This document shows positions 30,278 through 39,437 of a stretch of 64,000 nucleotides of DNA, in pieces (the stretch's first letter is position 1; every line of letters begins with the position of its first letter). Below the pieces are notes generated by a model, which was not told the origin of the DNA, did not search any database, and worked only from the letters and a program-made list of their open reading frames with translations. Both the position numbers and the translations under genes were made by a program. This DNA comes from JADGNZ01 sp963715895 (GTDB lineage: Bacteria; Acidobacteriota; Thermoanaerobaculia; Gp7-AA8): NCBI GenBank assembly GCA_963715895.1, contig OY970284.1:682001-746000 (forward strand), read 5' to 3'.

Positions 30278-33248
30278 CAGCGGCCTGCTCCGCAGCATCG
30301 CGCCGTTCAATCCGGCGGCCGCGCCTCCGCTTGACGAGAAGAGATTCTTCGCCCCGGCATGGTCGCATGCCACCGGCGCGCGCACCGACTCCGTGCGCAC
30401 GCTGTTGTGGGCCGGCGGGAAACTGTGGAGCGGCACGGCCAATGGTCTGGCCATTCTCGATACCAAGCCACTCCACACCGTGGCAACGCTCCCCGACACC
30501 GCCCTCGGCGGCAGCATGGTGGCCGGACTCATTCCCTCGCCGAATGGACAATCGGTATGGGTCAGCCAGAATGCGGGGCTGGCCGAGGTCGACATGCGCG
30601 ACTTCCACGTCCGCGCGCGGATTTCGAAGGCGGACGGCCTGATCGACGACGAGGCCTGGGCGTATGACCCGCTCGCCGTTGGCGACGACGGCCGCGTTTA
30701 CCTGGCTACGCCGAGCGGCGTATCGATCTTCAACCCGGCATTGCGCGAGCCGAACGCGGAGCCACCCATCGTCCGATTTCGCGACATCGCGTTCCACGAA
30801 GACCGCAGCGGTAACAATGAGATCTCGATCGCGTACGCGGCGCTGACCTTCAGCGACGAATCGCGCGTCGTCTACCGGACGCGCCTCTTCGGCTACGACA
30901 ACGGCTGGTCGGCGGCCCGGCCCGACGCCAAGATCCGATACACCAACCTGCCCGCCTATCTCTTTCCCAAGTCGTATCGCTTCGGCGTCATGGCCCGCAA
31001 CAGCGACGGCGTCTGGTCATTGCCGCAGCTCTACGAGTTCTCCGTCCTTCCCCCGTGGTGGCTGCGCTGGTGGGCATTGATCGCTTACATCGCACTGATC
31101 GTCGCTCTGGCCAGTCTGGCCAACCGTCTTCGCGTACAGCGTCTCGAGCGCCGGAATCGCGAGCTCCAGGCGATCGTCTCGGCGCGTACGCACGAGCTGG
31201 AAGCGCTCGACAAGATGGTCGAGGTCATCAACCGGGAACTGGTCCTGGAAAACGTGTTTCGCAGCCTTCTCGATCAGGGCGCGAAGCTTTTCCCGCAGAC
31301 GGAAGCAGCAGCGTTCCTGCAGTTCGATCACGAGCGGCATCGCACGGAAGTCGTGGCCGAGCTCGGCTACGACATGGAGTCTTTCAGCGACGTCCACCTC
31401 ACTCCCGAAGAGGCCACACGGCGCTATTCGGAACGGGCGGAGCTGCTCGAAGAAGGGGTGTATCTCATCAAGGGAGATGTGTTTCACGAGCTCACGGGCA
31501 GCGAGCAGACGAAGCACTTCCGCGTTCCCAAGTCGATGCTGGCCATGGAGGTCTCGCTCGGCGGCCGCATCGAAGGGTTTCTCATCTTCGACAACTTCAC
31601 CGATCCCGACGCCTTCAGCCGCAGCGATCTTCGCAAGCTGGCGCGCGTGCGCGAGCATGCCATCTCGGCAATCTCCAAAGCGCGCATCCTCCGCGAGCTG
31701 CAGCTCAAGAACCGCGAAGCGGAAGAGGCGAATCAGGCCAAGAGCCGCTTCCTGGCCAACATGAGCCACGAATTGCGGACGCCGATGAACGCCATCATCG
31801 GTTTCTCCGAGATTCTCATCGACCGGCTGGAGACGCAGATCGACGCGAAGTCGATCAACTTCATCCGCTCGATCCTGAGCTCCGGCAAACACCTGCTCGA
31901 GATCATCAACGACATCCTCGACCTTTCGAAAGTTGAAGCGGGCAAGATGGAGCTGCTGCCGGAGACCTTCCCGGTCAAGAGCGCCGTCGAAAGCGTCTGC
32001 CAGGTGATGCGGGGAATGTCGACGCGCAAGGCCATCACGTTTGCCGTGGAGATCGAGCCGGGCGTGACCGCGATCGAGACCGACCAGGCCAAATTCAAAC
32101 AGATCCTCTACAACCTCCTGTCAAACGCGGTGAAGTTCTCGCCGAGCGATTCGACCGTCACCATCCATGCGTGGCGGCTTGCGGCGAGCGAGGACCAGCC
32201 GGAGTCTGTCCGCATCGACGTCATCGACCGCGGCATCGGCATCGCGCAGGAGAATCTGACGCTGATCTTCGAAGAGTTCCGCCAGGTCGACGGCACCCTG
32301 AACCGGCAATACGGCGGGACCGGGCTGGGACTGTCACTCGTTCGGAAGTTCGTGGAGCTGCAGGGCGGCACGCTCACCGTGGCCAGCGAAATCGGAAAAG
32401 GGAGCACGTTCACCTTCACGCTGCCGGTTCATTTCGCGGGCACGACCATTCCCAGCCCGATCATCAACGTCGACGGCACGGTGATCCCGCCGGGTGAGCG
32501 CGTGCTCGTCGTCGAAGACGAAGACCTGGCCTATTCGACGCTGGCCGCCTACCTTCAAGCGGCCGCGTACGTGCCGATCCGTGCACGGACCGGCGATGAA
32601 GCGCTCCGCCTCGCGCGCAGCATCCGTCCCGTGGCCATCACACTCGACATCGTGCTACCGGGCGCACAGGGATGGGACGTGCTGCGGGCGTTGAAGGCGG
32701 ATGCGACGACGGCCAGCCTGCCGGTCATCATCGTGTCGATGATCGACAATCGCGAGCTCGGTCTGGCCTTCGGCGCCGACGACTATTTCGTCAAGCCGGT
32801 CGACTGGACGCGGTTGATGCGCCGGTTGCGCGAGATCACCGTGCGTACCGCCGCGCCGAAGCGGCCGCGGCTTCTGCTCATCGACGATGACGTCAGCGTC
32901 CATGACATGCTCGAGGCGGAGCTGACGAAGCAGGGGTATCAGCTCGAAAAAGCGTTCTCCGGAGCGGAAGGGCTGCAGCGGGCCGAAGCGAGCAAGCCGG
33001 ACGTCATCATTCTCGACCTCTCCATGCCAGGGATGAGCGGCTTCGAAGTGGCAGCGCTACTGAAACAGAGTGATGCGACGTCGCAGATTCCGATCCTGGC
33101 GTTCACGGCGAAAGAGCTGACCATCGACGATCGCGAACAGCTCCGCGGCTTCCACGCTGTCGTGGCGAAAGGAGCATCCTCCGGGAAAAGGCTGATCCAC
33201 GCCATCCATGCGCTCGACGTCCGATCGACGATGGGCGCCGCGTCGTAA
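30102..33248 (+). CDS. Hybrid sensor histidine kinase, Y_Y_Y-TM-GAF-HisKA-HATPase-REC-REC part
   Basis: Continuation of the same gene after a frameshift; the GTG at 30102 is only the first in-frame start codon, the real frame is open back to about 30033. In order: last propeller blades, Y_Y_Y domain (VVYRTRLFGYDNGW), one membrane helix (WWALIAYIALIVALASL), GAF-like domain, HisKA with MSHELRTPMNAIIGFSE, HATPase_c with N box NLLSNAVKFS, DRGIGI and GGTGLGLSLV, then two receiver domains with phospho-Asp in ITLDIVLPG and IILDLSMPG. Senses an envelope signal and passes phosphate internally. Confidence 0.88.
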   Translation: MQPFTIQGAETIWFAGIHGLTCLAHGQWFAFGTRAGLPPAGASAVAVDDDGYVWAGTPDSGLLRSIAPFNPAAAPPLDEKRFFAPAWSHATGARTDSVRTLLWAGGKLWSGTANGLAILDTKPLHTVATLPDTALGGSMVAGLIPSPNGQSVWVSQNAGLAEVDMRDFHVRARISKADGLIDDEAWAYDPLAVGDDGRVYLATPSGVSIFNPALREPNAEPPIVRFRDIAFHEDRSGNNEISIAYAALTFSDESRVVYRTRLFGYDNGWSAARPDAKIRYTNLPAYLFPKSYRFGVMARNSDGVWSLPQLYEFSVLPPWWLRWWALIAYIALIVALASLANRLRVQRLERRNRELQAIVSARTHELEALDKMVEVINRELVLENVFRSLLDQGAKLFPQTEAAAFLQFDHERHRTEVVAELGYDMESFSDVHLTPEEATRRYSERAELLEEGVYLIKGDVFHELTGSEQTKHFRVPKSMLAMEVSLGGRIEGFLIFDNFTDPDAFSRSDLRKLARVREHAISAISKARILRELQLKNREAEEANQAKSRFLANMSHELRTPMNAIIGFSEILIDRLETQIDAKSINFIRSILSSGKHLLEIINDILDLSKVEAGKMELLPETFPVKSAVESVCQVMRGMSTRKAITFAVEIEPGVTAIETDQAKFKQILYNLLSNAVKFSPSDSTVTIHAWRLAASEDQPESVRIDVIDRGIGIAQENLTLIFEEFRQVDGTLNRQYGGTGLGLSLVRKFVELQGGTLTVASEIGKGSTFTFTLPVHFAGTTIPSPIINVDGTVIPPGERVLVVEDEDLAYSTLAAYLQAAAYVPIRARTGDEALRLARSIRPVAITLDIVLPGAQGWDVLRALKADATTASLPVIIVSMIDNRELGLAFGADDYFVKPVDWTRLMRRLREITVRTAAPKRPRLLLIDDDVSVHDMLEAELTKQGYQLEKAFSGAEGLQRAEASKPDVIILDLSMPGMSGFEVAALLKQSDATSQIPILAFTAKELTIDDREQLRGFHAVVAKGASSGKRLIHAIHALDVRSTMGAAS

Positions 33249-33253
33249 CGGGG

Positions 33254-33335
33254 CTAGGAGTCTGCGCGGCAGAACGATGAAAGCAAGATGGTGGCCGAGC
33301 CTTGGGCAACCAGCGCAGCCGGCCGTGCCGGCCTA
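33254..33335 (-). repeat. Dispersed three-hairpin repeat, copy C
   Basis: Minus-strand copy that fills the whole gap between the convergent kinase and small-protein genes. Its TAGGCCGGC end supplies the TAG stop codon of the small protein at 33333. All three hairpins are intact. Confidence 0.85.
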
Positions 33336-33812
33336 CGGCGCGAGCTGCTTCAACAGGAACGTTCGCGTTTCCGCTGTCGGATAGAGGACGTTTCCCTTGC
33401 GGTCGGCGACTCGATAGTCGGCGATGAAGTCGTCGTAGCCGGGATAATCGGCGTTGAGCCGGTCGTGCATGCCGGGAAGCGAATCGTCGTTGAAATAGGC
33501 GCCGTAGCGATCGCGGACGGCGAAGCTCCAGACCACGTCCACATCCTCATAGACCAGGATGGCCCGCCGCAGAGCGTTGCGCTCCGCGCCGAGGGGCATC
33601 AGGTCCGCGAACGACTTCGCGACGGCGAGAGCAGGCTCGAACCGGCGGAAGTCGTTCGCCTCATTCGAATCTCGTAGCGCCGTAAGCACGATTGCCGGCA
33701 CGACCGCCGGCAACCGATGAGGGAGTGGCTTTTCAGTGACGGCAGAGACACTCAGAACAGGGACGACACAGAGCACCGCGGCCATCGAACACATGGACCG
33801 AAGCGAATCCAC
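33333..33812 (-). CDS. Secreted hypothetical protein
   Basis: GTG 33812 is preferred: GGAGGGG precedes it by four bases and the product then begins VDSLRSMCSMAAVLCVVPVL, a signal peptide; the open frame continues upstream. About 159 aa. The mature part is acidic with Tyr/Asp-rich segments (DRYGAYFNDDSLPGMHDRL, YPGYDDFIADYRV). No family recognised. It follows a second small exported protein on the same strand after 40 bases, probably one operon. Its stop codon lies in a dispersed repeat. Confidence 0.65.
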   Translation of the reverse strand: MDSLRSMCSMAAVLCVVPVLSVSAVTEKPLPHRLPAVVPAIVLTALRDSNEANDFRRFEPALAVAKSFADLMPLGAERNALRRAILVYEDVDVVWSFAVRDRYGAYFNDDSLPGMHDRLNADYPGYDDFIADYRVADRKGNVLYPTAETRTFLLKQLAP

Positions 33813-33852
33813 GACACCCCTCCGCCTGAGTTGTGTTGCCGAAAGAAACCGG

Positions 33853-34317
33853 CTACTTGCTGGCCATCGGGCGGCGCGAGCTCTCGGCGCCGAGGGCACG
33901 CGCGGTCTCGATCAGCTCCTGAATCGTGGCCTGGTCCTTGCCGGCCGCCTGCAGCATGTAGATGCGGATGGCGCTTCCGACGGGGATCAGCGTGTTGGCC
34001 GGATCGGCATAGAACTTCTCGAGGCCGGAGACCAGCTCGAAGCCGGACATCTTGCCCGCGGTCGAGCTCTGCCGCTCGGTGCGAGCGGCCAGACTGGCAC
34101 AGGCCGAGCTCGGTCCGGCGGCGACGTCGATCTTGTTCAGGGCGTCGAGATAACCCTGTGCATAGCCGATCGACCAGAACAACTTCTCTGTGCTGCTCAG
34201 ACGCAGGAACTCTTCGCCGTTGGAGGGCGGCGTGATCTCGGGCGTCGTCGCTCGTTCGGCGGAATACCCGACGATCGCGAACAGCATCAGGGCGGTAGCA
34301 ACGGCAAGTTTTTTCAT
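33853..34317 (-). CDS. Exported small protein, Rap1a/Tai-like
   Basis: Start at 34317 gives MKKLAVATALMLFAIVGYSA, a clear signal peptide; 15 upstream codons are possible but unlikely. 154 aa. The mature domain has SIGYAQGYLDALNKID, a Cys, and IPVGSAIRIYMLQAAGK, a pattern reminiscent of Rap1a-type periplasmic immunity proteins (Gly-Tyr-x2-Gly-x-x-Asp, then a VPVGQ-like strand). That assignment is tentative. Followed in the same direction by the 33812 gene. Confidence 0.7.
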   Translation of the reverse strand: MKKLAVATALMLFAIVGYSAERATTPEITPPSNGEEFLRLSSTEKLFWSIGYAQGYLDALNKIDVAAGPSSACASLAARTERQSSTAGKMSGFELVSGLEKFYADPANTLIPVGSAIRIYMLQAAGKDQATIQELIETARALGAESSRRPMASK

Positions 34318-34418
34318 GGCAGCCTTTCGAAGACGCTCGCGGATTTTGGGCGACTCACTCAAACGGATTTTAGTGATTCTACCAAAGGGATGTGTCAGTT
34401 AGACAAGAGATTGCGTCG

Positions 34419-35642
34419 TTACTCGATCGCTCCCTCGATCTTCGCACGATAGCGCGCCACATCCGCCGTCGCGGCGATGTACGGCAGCGATAGGGCGAGC
34501 TCGCGCTTTGCTTCGGCGTAGCGGCCCGTTTCGTACAGGGCCACCGCGTAGTCGTAGTGGTACTTCTCCTCGCCGTGGCCGAGCGTTCCGGCACGTTTGA
34601 AGGCGAGTGCGGCGTCCGGGAAGTCCCCCACCCGGGACAGCCCTTCGGCGAGCCGTAGCGCCGCGGGATGCGAGAGCGGAGAACCGCTCAGGATCGCCTT
34701 GTAGACCGACCGCGCGCGGCCGATCTCGCCGTTGTCGATCGCCCGCTGTGCCTCGGCGAGGGACGCGTCCACGTCTTTCACCGGCTGCGGAGGCGTTGCC
34801 GGCTGCGGGATGGGATCCGGCGTCACCGGCTGCGGCTGCGGTTTTTGCGGAGCGGGCGGTTGGATCGGTGGGCGCGGCTGCGGAGCCGGATCGACCGGCT
34901 GGGGAGTGGGAACGACCGGCTGCGGAGCCGGAACCACCGGTTGCGGTGTAACAGGCGGCGGCTGCGGCGCCGGCACGACCGGTTGCGGGGTCGCTTTCGG
35001 CTTGTCATCAGGATGTGCCGTGTCGTCCGTCGATTCTTTCTCGCGCGGCGCGGTCACGGCAACATTCGGACGTTTCGTCGGCGTCGGTACGATTACTGGC
35101 GGCTTTGCAGCAGCCGCTGCCTGCTGTACCTGTTCGGGAACGCCAAGGAGCGTGCACTCTTCGGCCGTCAACAATGCGGCGGCAACCGTGTCTACTTCCG
35201 CGCGCACGGCGTCGGGAAGAGTGACCGAGCGGAAGTGCGGCTGAACCTTCTCCGCCGCGACGATGCGCAGCAGCGAGTCGCGCGCGTCGCTGTCGCGCCC
35301 GAGCCGATGGGCGGCGATGATGGCGTAGGCTTGCGCGCTCTCGAATTGGTCGACCTGCTCGACGAAACCGAAGGCGGCATTACGCAGTTCCGTGAAGGCA
35401 TGGGCGTAGTCGCCGGCGGCAAAGTGGGCCATCCCGCGCTGGTAAAGGCGCTGGTAAAACTCATCGCCGGACGCGGCAAACACCGCGACAGGGATGAGCA
35501 GTAACCACAACACCACCAATTTGCGCAGGAGCGTTTCTCCGCTTGAATACACGAGTTTCTGCACGTGCCGTAGCCGGCCACGAGAACAGTGGAGCCGCAG
35601 ACTTTTCATCCTGGGGAGTTGGACCGAAGGAAATTGTGCCAC
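34419..35642 (-). CDS. TPR protein with proline-rich linker, envelope-anchored
   Basis: GTG at 35642 is chosen because GGAGGG lies seven bases upstream. 407 aa: basic leader about 40 residues, hydrophobic segment LVVLWLLLIPVAVFAA, an alpha-helical TPR-like region to about 185, a long Pro/Gln-rich linker of repeated PQPVVPAPQP-type units about 215-300, then TPR-like repeats (AAVALYETGRYAEAKREL-type). The linker would span the periplasm, TonB-like. Partner unknown. A shorter start cannot be excluded. Confidence 0.7.
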   Translation of the reverse strand: MAQFPSVQLPRMKSLRLHCSRGRLRHVQKLVYSSGETLLRKLVVLWLLLIPVAVFAASGDEFYQRLYQRGMAHFAAGDYAHAFTELRNAAFGFVEQVDQFESAQAYAIIAAHRLGRDSDARDSLLRIVAAEKVQPHFRSVTLPDAVRAEVDTVAAALLTAEECTLLGVPEQVQQAAAAAKPPVIVPTPTKRPNVAVTAPREKESTDDTAHPDDKPKATPQPVVPAPQPPPVTPQPVVPAPQPVVPTPQPVDPAPQPRPPIQPPAPQKPQPQPVTPDPIPQPATPPQPVKDVDASLAEAQRAIDNGEIGRARSVYKAILSGSPLSHPAALRLAEGLSRVGDFPDAALAFKRAGTLGHGEEKYHYDYAVALYETGRYAEAKRELALSLPYIAATADVARYRAKIEGAIE

Positions 35643-35690
35643 ACATCATCCCTCCGAGCTGTGAATTCGCGGTAGCATCCCCTCTCAATC

Positions 35691-36977
35691 GTGTCAAAGA
35701 ACGTCATCATCGTCGGCGGCGGCCTGGCTGGGCTCTCGGCAGCGGTGTTCCTAGCGCGCGCCGGACGCACAGTAACGATTTTCGAGCGACGCCGTTACCT
35801 CGGTGGCCGCGCGGTGACGCATCTTCGCCACGGCTACCGGTTCAACCTCGGGCCGCACGCGTTTTACCGCAACGGCCTCGGCTGGAACGTGCTGCGGGAG
35901 CTCGGCATCCCGGTGCGCGGGGGCATTCCAAAGCCGCGCGGCGTGGCCATCCTGGGCGACGAGCGGTTCAAACTTCCCACCAACCCGTGGTCGCTGCTGA
36001 CGACGTCGATCTTTGGTCCGAAAGCGAAGGCGAAGGCGGCGATGCTCCTGCTTCGCATCCGGCGCATCGATCCGAAACCCTACGCGTCGATGACCGTGCG
36101 CGAATGGATCGACGCGAACGCGTCCGACGAGCGCCTGCGGCAGGTACTGGAAGCCCTATTCCGTCTCGCTACATACAGCGACCGCGCCGACCTCCAGAGC
36201 GCCAGCGCGGCGCTGGCCCACTTGCGGCTGGCCATCCGCGGAGTCGTCTACGTCGATGAAGGGTGGCAGAAGATCGTCGACTCGCTGCATAGCGCCGCGG
36301 TGGCATCGGGCGTCAATTTCGTGACCAGCTCGCGCGTCGTTAGCGTCCATCATGACGGAGGCTCGGTTCGCGGCGTGGAGCTCGGCGGACTGGAAGTCGA
36401 CGTCCGCAACGACACTATGTCGCTTGCGATGCCGGACATGACCGATCCGGACAAAGGGACGCTCATCCCGGCGGAAACCGTCCTTCTGGCGGTCGATCCC
36501 AGCACCGCCCGCGAGCTCGCTCCCGACCTCGACTGGCCGACGTCGAGTGCGGTAACCGCCGCCTGCCTCGATATCGCCCTGTCAAGACTTCCCGCGCCGC
36601 GGAACACGTTTGCCCTCGGCATCGACAAGCCGCTCTACTACTCAGTGCACTCGAAATGGGCGCAACTGACGCCGAAAGGGGGCGCTCTTCTCCACGCAAT
36701 GAAATATGGCGAAGGAACGGAGGGGGAGCTCGAAACGCTCGTCGACGAGATGCAGCCCGGATGGCGCGAGCTCATCGTCCATCGCCGGTTCCTGCCCGCC
36801 ATGACCGTGTCCAATGCTCTGGTCGAGCCGGAAGGCCGATCCTCGCGGATGCGTGCCGTGACGCCGGTACGCGGTCTTTACGTGGCCGGTGACTGGGTGG
36901 ATGAAGGCGGCATCCTCTCGGACGCCGCCTTCGCCAGCGCGCGTGCCGCCGCGAAGGCAATCCTCGCGGCTGGATAG
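35691..36977 (+). CDS. FAD-dependent amine oxidase/phytoene desaturase-like oxidoreductase
   Basis: 428 aa from GTG. Rossmann FAD site NVIIVGGGLAGLSAAVFLAR and the following FERRRYLGGRA are the classic CrtI/amine-oxidase start. The C-terminus has GLYVAGDWVDEGGILSDAAF, the second FAD contact. Substrate unknown: no carotenoid or amine genes are adjacent. The stop codon TAG at 36975-36977 is the first three bases of a dispersed repeat. Confidence 0.85.
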   Translation: MSKNVIIVGGGLAGLSAAVFLARAGRTVTIFERRRYLGGRAVTHLRHGYRFNLGPHAFYRNGLGWNVLRELGIPVRGGIPKPRGVAILGDERFKLPTNPWSLLTTSIFGPKAKAKAAMLLLRIRRIDPKPYASMTVREWIDANASDERLRQVLEALFRLATYSDRADLQSASAALAHLRLAIRGVVYVDEGWQKIVDSLHSAAVASGVNFVTSSRVVSVHHDGGSVRGVELGGLEVDVRNDTMSLAMPDMTDPDKGTLIPAETVLLAVDPSTARELAPDLDWPTSSAVTAACLDIALSRLPAPRNTFALGIDKPLYYSVHSKWAQLTPKGGALLHAMKYGEGTEGELETLVDEMQPGWRELIVHRRFLPAMTVSNALVEPEGRSSRMRAVTPVRGLYVAGDWVDEGGILSDAAFASARAAAKAILAAG

Positions 36978-37056
36978 GCCGGCACGGCCGGCTTCGCTGG
37001 TTGCCCAAGGCTCTGCCACCATCTTCGCTCTATCGTTCTGCCGCGCAGACTCCCAG
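36975..37056 (+). repeat. Dispersed three-hairpin repeat, copy D
   Basis: Begins with the TAG stop codon of the flavoprotein gene and ends one base before the stop codon of the convergent DUF4097 gene, so it fills the intergenic space exactly. Hairpin 2 has one change (TGCCACCA arm). Confidence 0.85.
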
Positions 37057-37057
37057 G

Positions 37058-38038
37058 TTACTTCTTGAGCCGGATGTCGCCGCCGGAGCTGCGGAGCACG
37101 AGCTTCGGGCCGCCGCCGTTCAACTTCCCGTTCAGTGACGAATCGTTCTGCTTACCGAGAATCGTGACCGGAACATCCGAGGCCACGTCGCCGCCGCTCG
37201 TATGCGCGTCGATGTCGAGCGCCACATTCGGAGCGAGGGAAACGGTGATGCCGCCTCCGGAGGTCGACAGCGTCGAATCGCCATGCGGTTGCCGCGACAG
37301 GCGTGCCCGGATGGATCCACCCGAACTGGAAGCGTCGATGACACCGCCGGCATCGCCGATCTCGATCGAGCCGCCGGATGTGTGCGCCTTGAGGTCAGAC
37401 CCAGCGCGCCGAATATCAATGGAACCGCCCGAGGTCTTCACGCTGAGCGAACCGGCGGCGTCGCCGACTTTGATGTCGCCGCCCGAAGTGGAGAGCATGG
37501 CGTTTGCGTGCGAGCCGGCCATCGAGACGTCGCCGCCGGAGGTGTGCGCGTCGACGAGGCCGTTGATCCGCCCCAGGGAAACGTCCCCGCCCGAGGTCTT
37601 GGCCCGCACCTGTCCGTTCAGATCGGAGACGGTGATGTCGCCGCCCGAGGTCGTCAGGTCGACGTTGTACTGAGAGGGAACGTTGACGACGTAATGGACG
37701 TCAAGGTCGGTGTTCCAGTGAAACCACGACGTGGGATGGTTGTAGCGCGAGCGAATACGGACGTCGTTTCCTTCCTGGGCGAAGGTGACGTCGAGGTCCT
37801 TGAAGAGCTCGTCCGCATGCGAGCGGCTGGACGTCCTGGCGCGGCGGATGACGTCGACGCTGACGTTGGCGGCACCCGAGGTGACCTTGATGTCGCCGAC
37901 GTCGGCGTCGATGGTGATCGTCCCGCCGGGACGAACGTTGAAATTGCGGTGAATGGGGCTATCGATCGCTGCATGTGCGGCCGAAATCGATGCGAGCCCA
38001 AGCACGGCCGCGAGCACTGCACTGCGGATGCGCTTCAT
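37058..38038 (-). CDS. DUF4097-family exported beta-solenoid protein
   Basis: 326 aa. Signal peptide MKRIRSAVLAAVLGLASISA. From about residue 130 the protein is a run of about ten repeats of roughly 18 residues carrying TSGGD or TSGGS (HTSGGDVSMAGSHAN, KTSGGSIDIRRAG), typical of DUF4097/adhesin-like right-handed beta-solenoids. Located at the cell envelope; biochemical role unknown. The N-terminal half contains HWNTDLDVHYVVNVPSQYN, the usual DUF4097 strand before the repeats. Confidence 0.85.
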   Translation of the reverse strand: MKRIRSAVLAAVLGLASISAAHAAIDSPIHRNFNVRPGGTITIDADVGDIKVTSGAANVSVDVIRRARTSSRSHADELFKDLDVTFAQEGNDVRIRSRYNHPTSWFHWNTDLDVHYVVNVPSQYNVDLTTSGGDITVSDLNGQVRAKTSGGDVSLGRINGLVDAHTSGGDVSMAGSHANAMLSTSGGDIKVGDAAGSLSVKTSGGSIDIRRAGSDLKAHTSGGSIEIGDAGGVIDASSSGGSIRARLSRQPHGDSTLSTSGGGITVSLAPNVALDIDAHTSGGDVASDVPVTILGKQNDSSLNGKLNGGGPKLVLRSSGGDIRLKK

Positions 38039-38106
38039 GGTTGGCCTCCTGTGCAGAGTAAGTACGCCGTGGAGGCCGAAAGGTTAGCAGCGGGTAGACT
38101 TCGGAG

Positions 38107-38757
38107 ATGTTGAGCACGTTTGCGGCCCTTCTCATGGTTGTGATGACTCCTTCCCCTCGTTTTCTCGCCCTCGGCGATTCCTACACGATCGGCGAGAGCG
38201 TTGCCACCGCGGACCGCTGGCCGAATCAGCTCGCGCTGCACCTTCGCGAGAGCGGGATCGACATCGCCTATCCGGAGATCATCGCCAAGACCGGCTGGAC
38301 GACGGACGAGCTGTCATCGGCCATCGACGCGGCGAAGCCGCACGGACCGTATGCGCTGGTAACGCTGCTGATCGGCGTCAACAATCAATACCGCGGCCGC
38401 GATGCCGAGCAGTATCGAAAGGAATTCGTGGCGCTGTTGCAGCGCGCCATCGCATTTGCCGGCAACGATCCGAAGCGCGTGGTCGTGGTCTCCATCCCCG
38501 ACTGGGGCGTCACTCCATTCGCCGCCGGCCGCGACCGGGCGAAGATCGGCACCGAGATCGATCATTTCAACGCCATCAACGCCGAGGAGACGAAACGAGC
38601 CGGCGCCCGCTACGCGGACATCTCACCGGTCTCCCGCCATGCCGCCGTCGACCCGGCGCTCGTCGCGCCCGACGGCCTCCATCCGAGCTCGAAAATGTAC
38701 GCCGAGTGGGTCAGGATCATTTTGCCGCAGGCGGAGGCGGCGCTGAAGGGGCATTGA
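38107..38757 (+). CDS. SGNH/GDSL-family lipase/esterase
   Basis: 216 aa. Block I FLALGDSYTIGES holds the nucleophilic Ser; block III LIGVNNQYRG has the oxyanion Asn; block V DGLHPSSKMYAEW has catalytic Asp and His. A short hydrophobic N-terminus MLSTFAALLMVVM may be a signal. Likely hydrolyses ester bonds of lipids or acetylated sugars. Its last 41 bases overlap the convergent LolA-like gene. Confidence 0.88.
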   Translation: MLSTFAALLMVVMTPSPRFLALGDSYTIGESVATADRWPNQLALHLRESGIDIAYPEIIAKTGWTTDELSSAIDAAKPHGPYALVTLLIGVNNQYRGRDAEQYRKEFVALLQRAIAFAGNDPKRVVVVSIPDWGVTPFAAGRDRAKIGTEIDHFNAINAEETKRAGARYADISPVSRHAAVDPALVAPDGLHPSSKMYAEWVRIILPQAEAALKGH

Positions 38758-39382
38758 TCTCGATCGTGTCGAGCTTCGTGTTCGCGGTCGGCATCCCCTG
38801 CGCCATGCCCGCTTCCGCGAACGGGAAGAGCAGACCGTTGACGCGCCGGAAGTCGCTGTAGTCGACGACGAATTCGAGGCCTGACGCTTTGCCGGTCGAC
38901 CGGAGGATGTGCCAGGTCTTCATGTCGATGGTGACCGTCAGCGTCAGAGAAGCCGAGAGCGGGATCTCGATCGTACGGACGCCATCTTTCGTGCCGAGGT
39001 CGTGAAGGGACGCGCGCTTCTCGACGAGGAGCAGCGGCAACGCCAGACGGGCCGCCTGCTGTTTCATCGCGTCGAGCGATCCGCCGGTGACCTCTTTGTC
39101 GTTGCGCGTTCCGTGGTCGCCATCGACGATGCGTACCTCGTGCTCCGTGGGATAGGTGACGTCGAAACGGAGCTTGTCCGGCTTCTGCCAGAAACGCGTC
39201 ACCTTGCCGTCGCCCTTGCGCATCATCGGCACGACCGTGCCGCTCTCGCGCAGCGAGGTCACCTTTTGCCAGGCCGCCTCCCCGCCATACTCCTTCATGA
39301 CCTTCGAGACGACGTCGTCGAGCGATTGCGCGTGGGTGGTAGCGGCGATGAGGAGCGCGGCGAGGGTGACCAGTTTTCGCAT
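38717..39382 (-). CDS. LolA-like outer-membrane lipoprotein-sorting family protein
   Basis: Start at 39382 gives signal peptide MRKLVTLAALLIAATTHAQS; 49 upstream codons in frame are rejected. 221 aa. KVMKEYGGEAAWQKVTSLRE and DKLRFDVTYP resemble the half-barrel of LolA/LolB-like proteins. It probably binds lipid or lipoprotein in the periplasm. C-terminus APSAPPPPAAK is coded where the gene overlaps the SGNH gene on the other strand. Confidence 0.7.
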   Translation of the reverse strand: MRKLVTLAALLIAATTHAQSLDDVVSKVMKEYGGEAAWQKVTSLRESGTVVPMMRKGDGKVTRFWQKPDKLRFDVTYPTEHEVRIVDGDHGTRNDKEVTGGSLDAMKQQAARLALPLLLVEKRASLHDLGTKDGVRTIEIPLSASLTLTVTIDMKTWHILRSTGKASGLEFVVDYSDFRRVNGLLFPFAEAGMAQGMPTANTKLDTIEINAPSAPPPPAAK

Positions 39383-39437
39383 GACGGGATTGTGCCATTG
39401 TTGACTCGCCGCGCGGCGATGTATACGGTCCCGCCCC

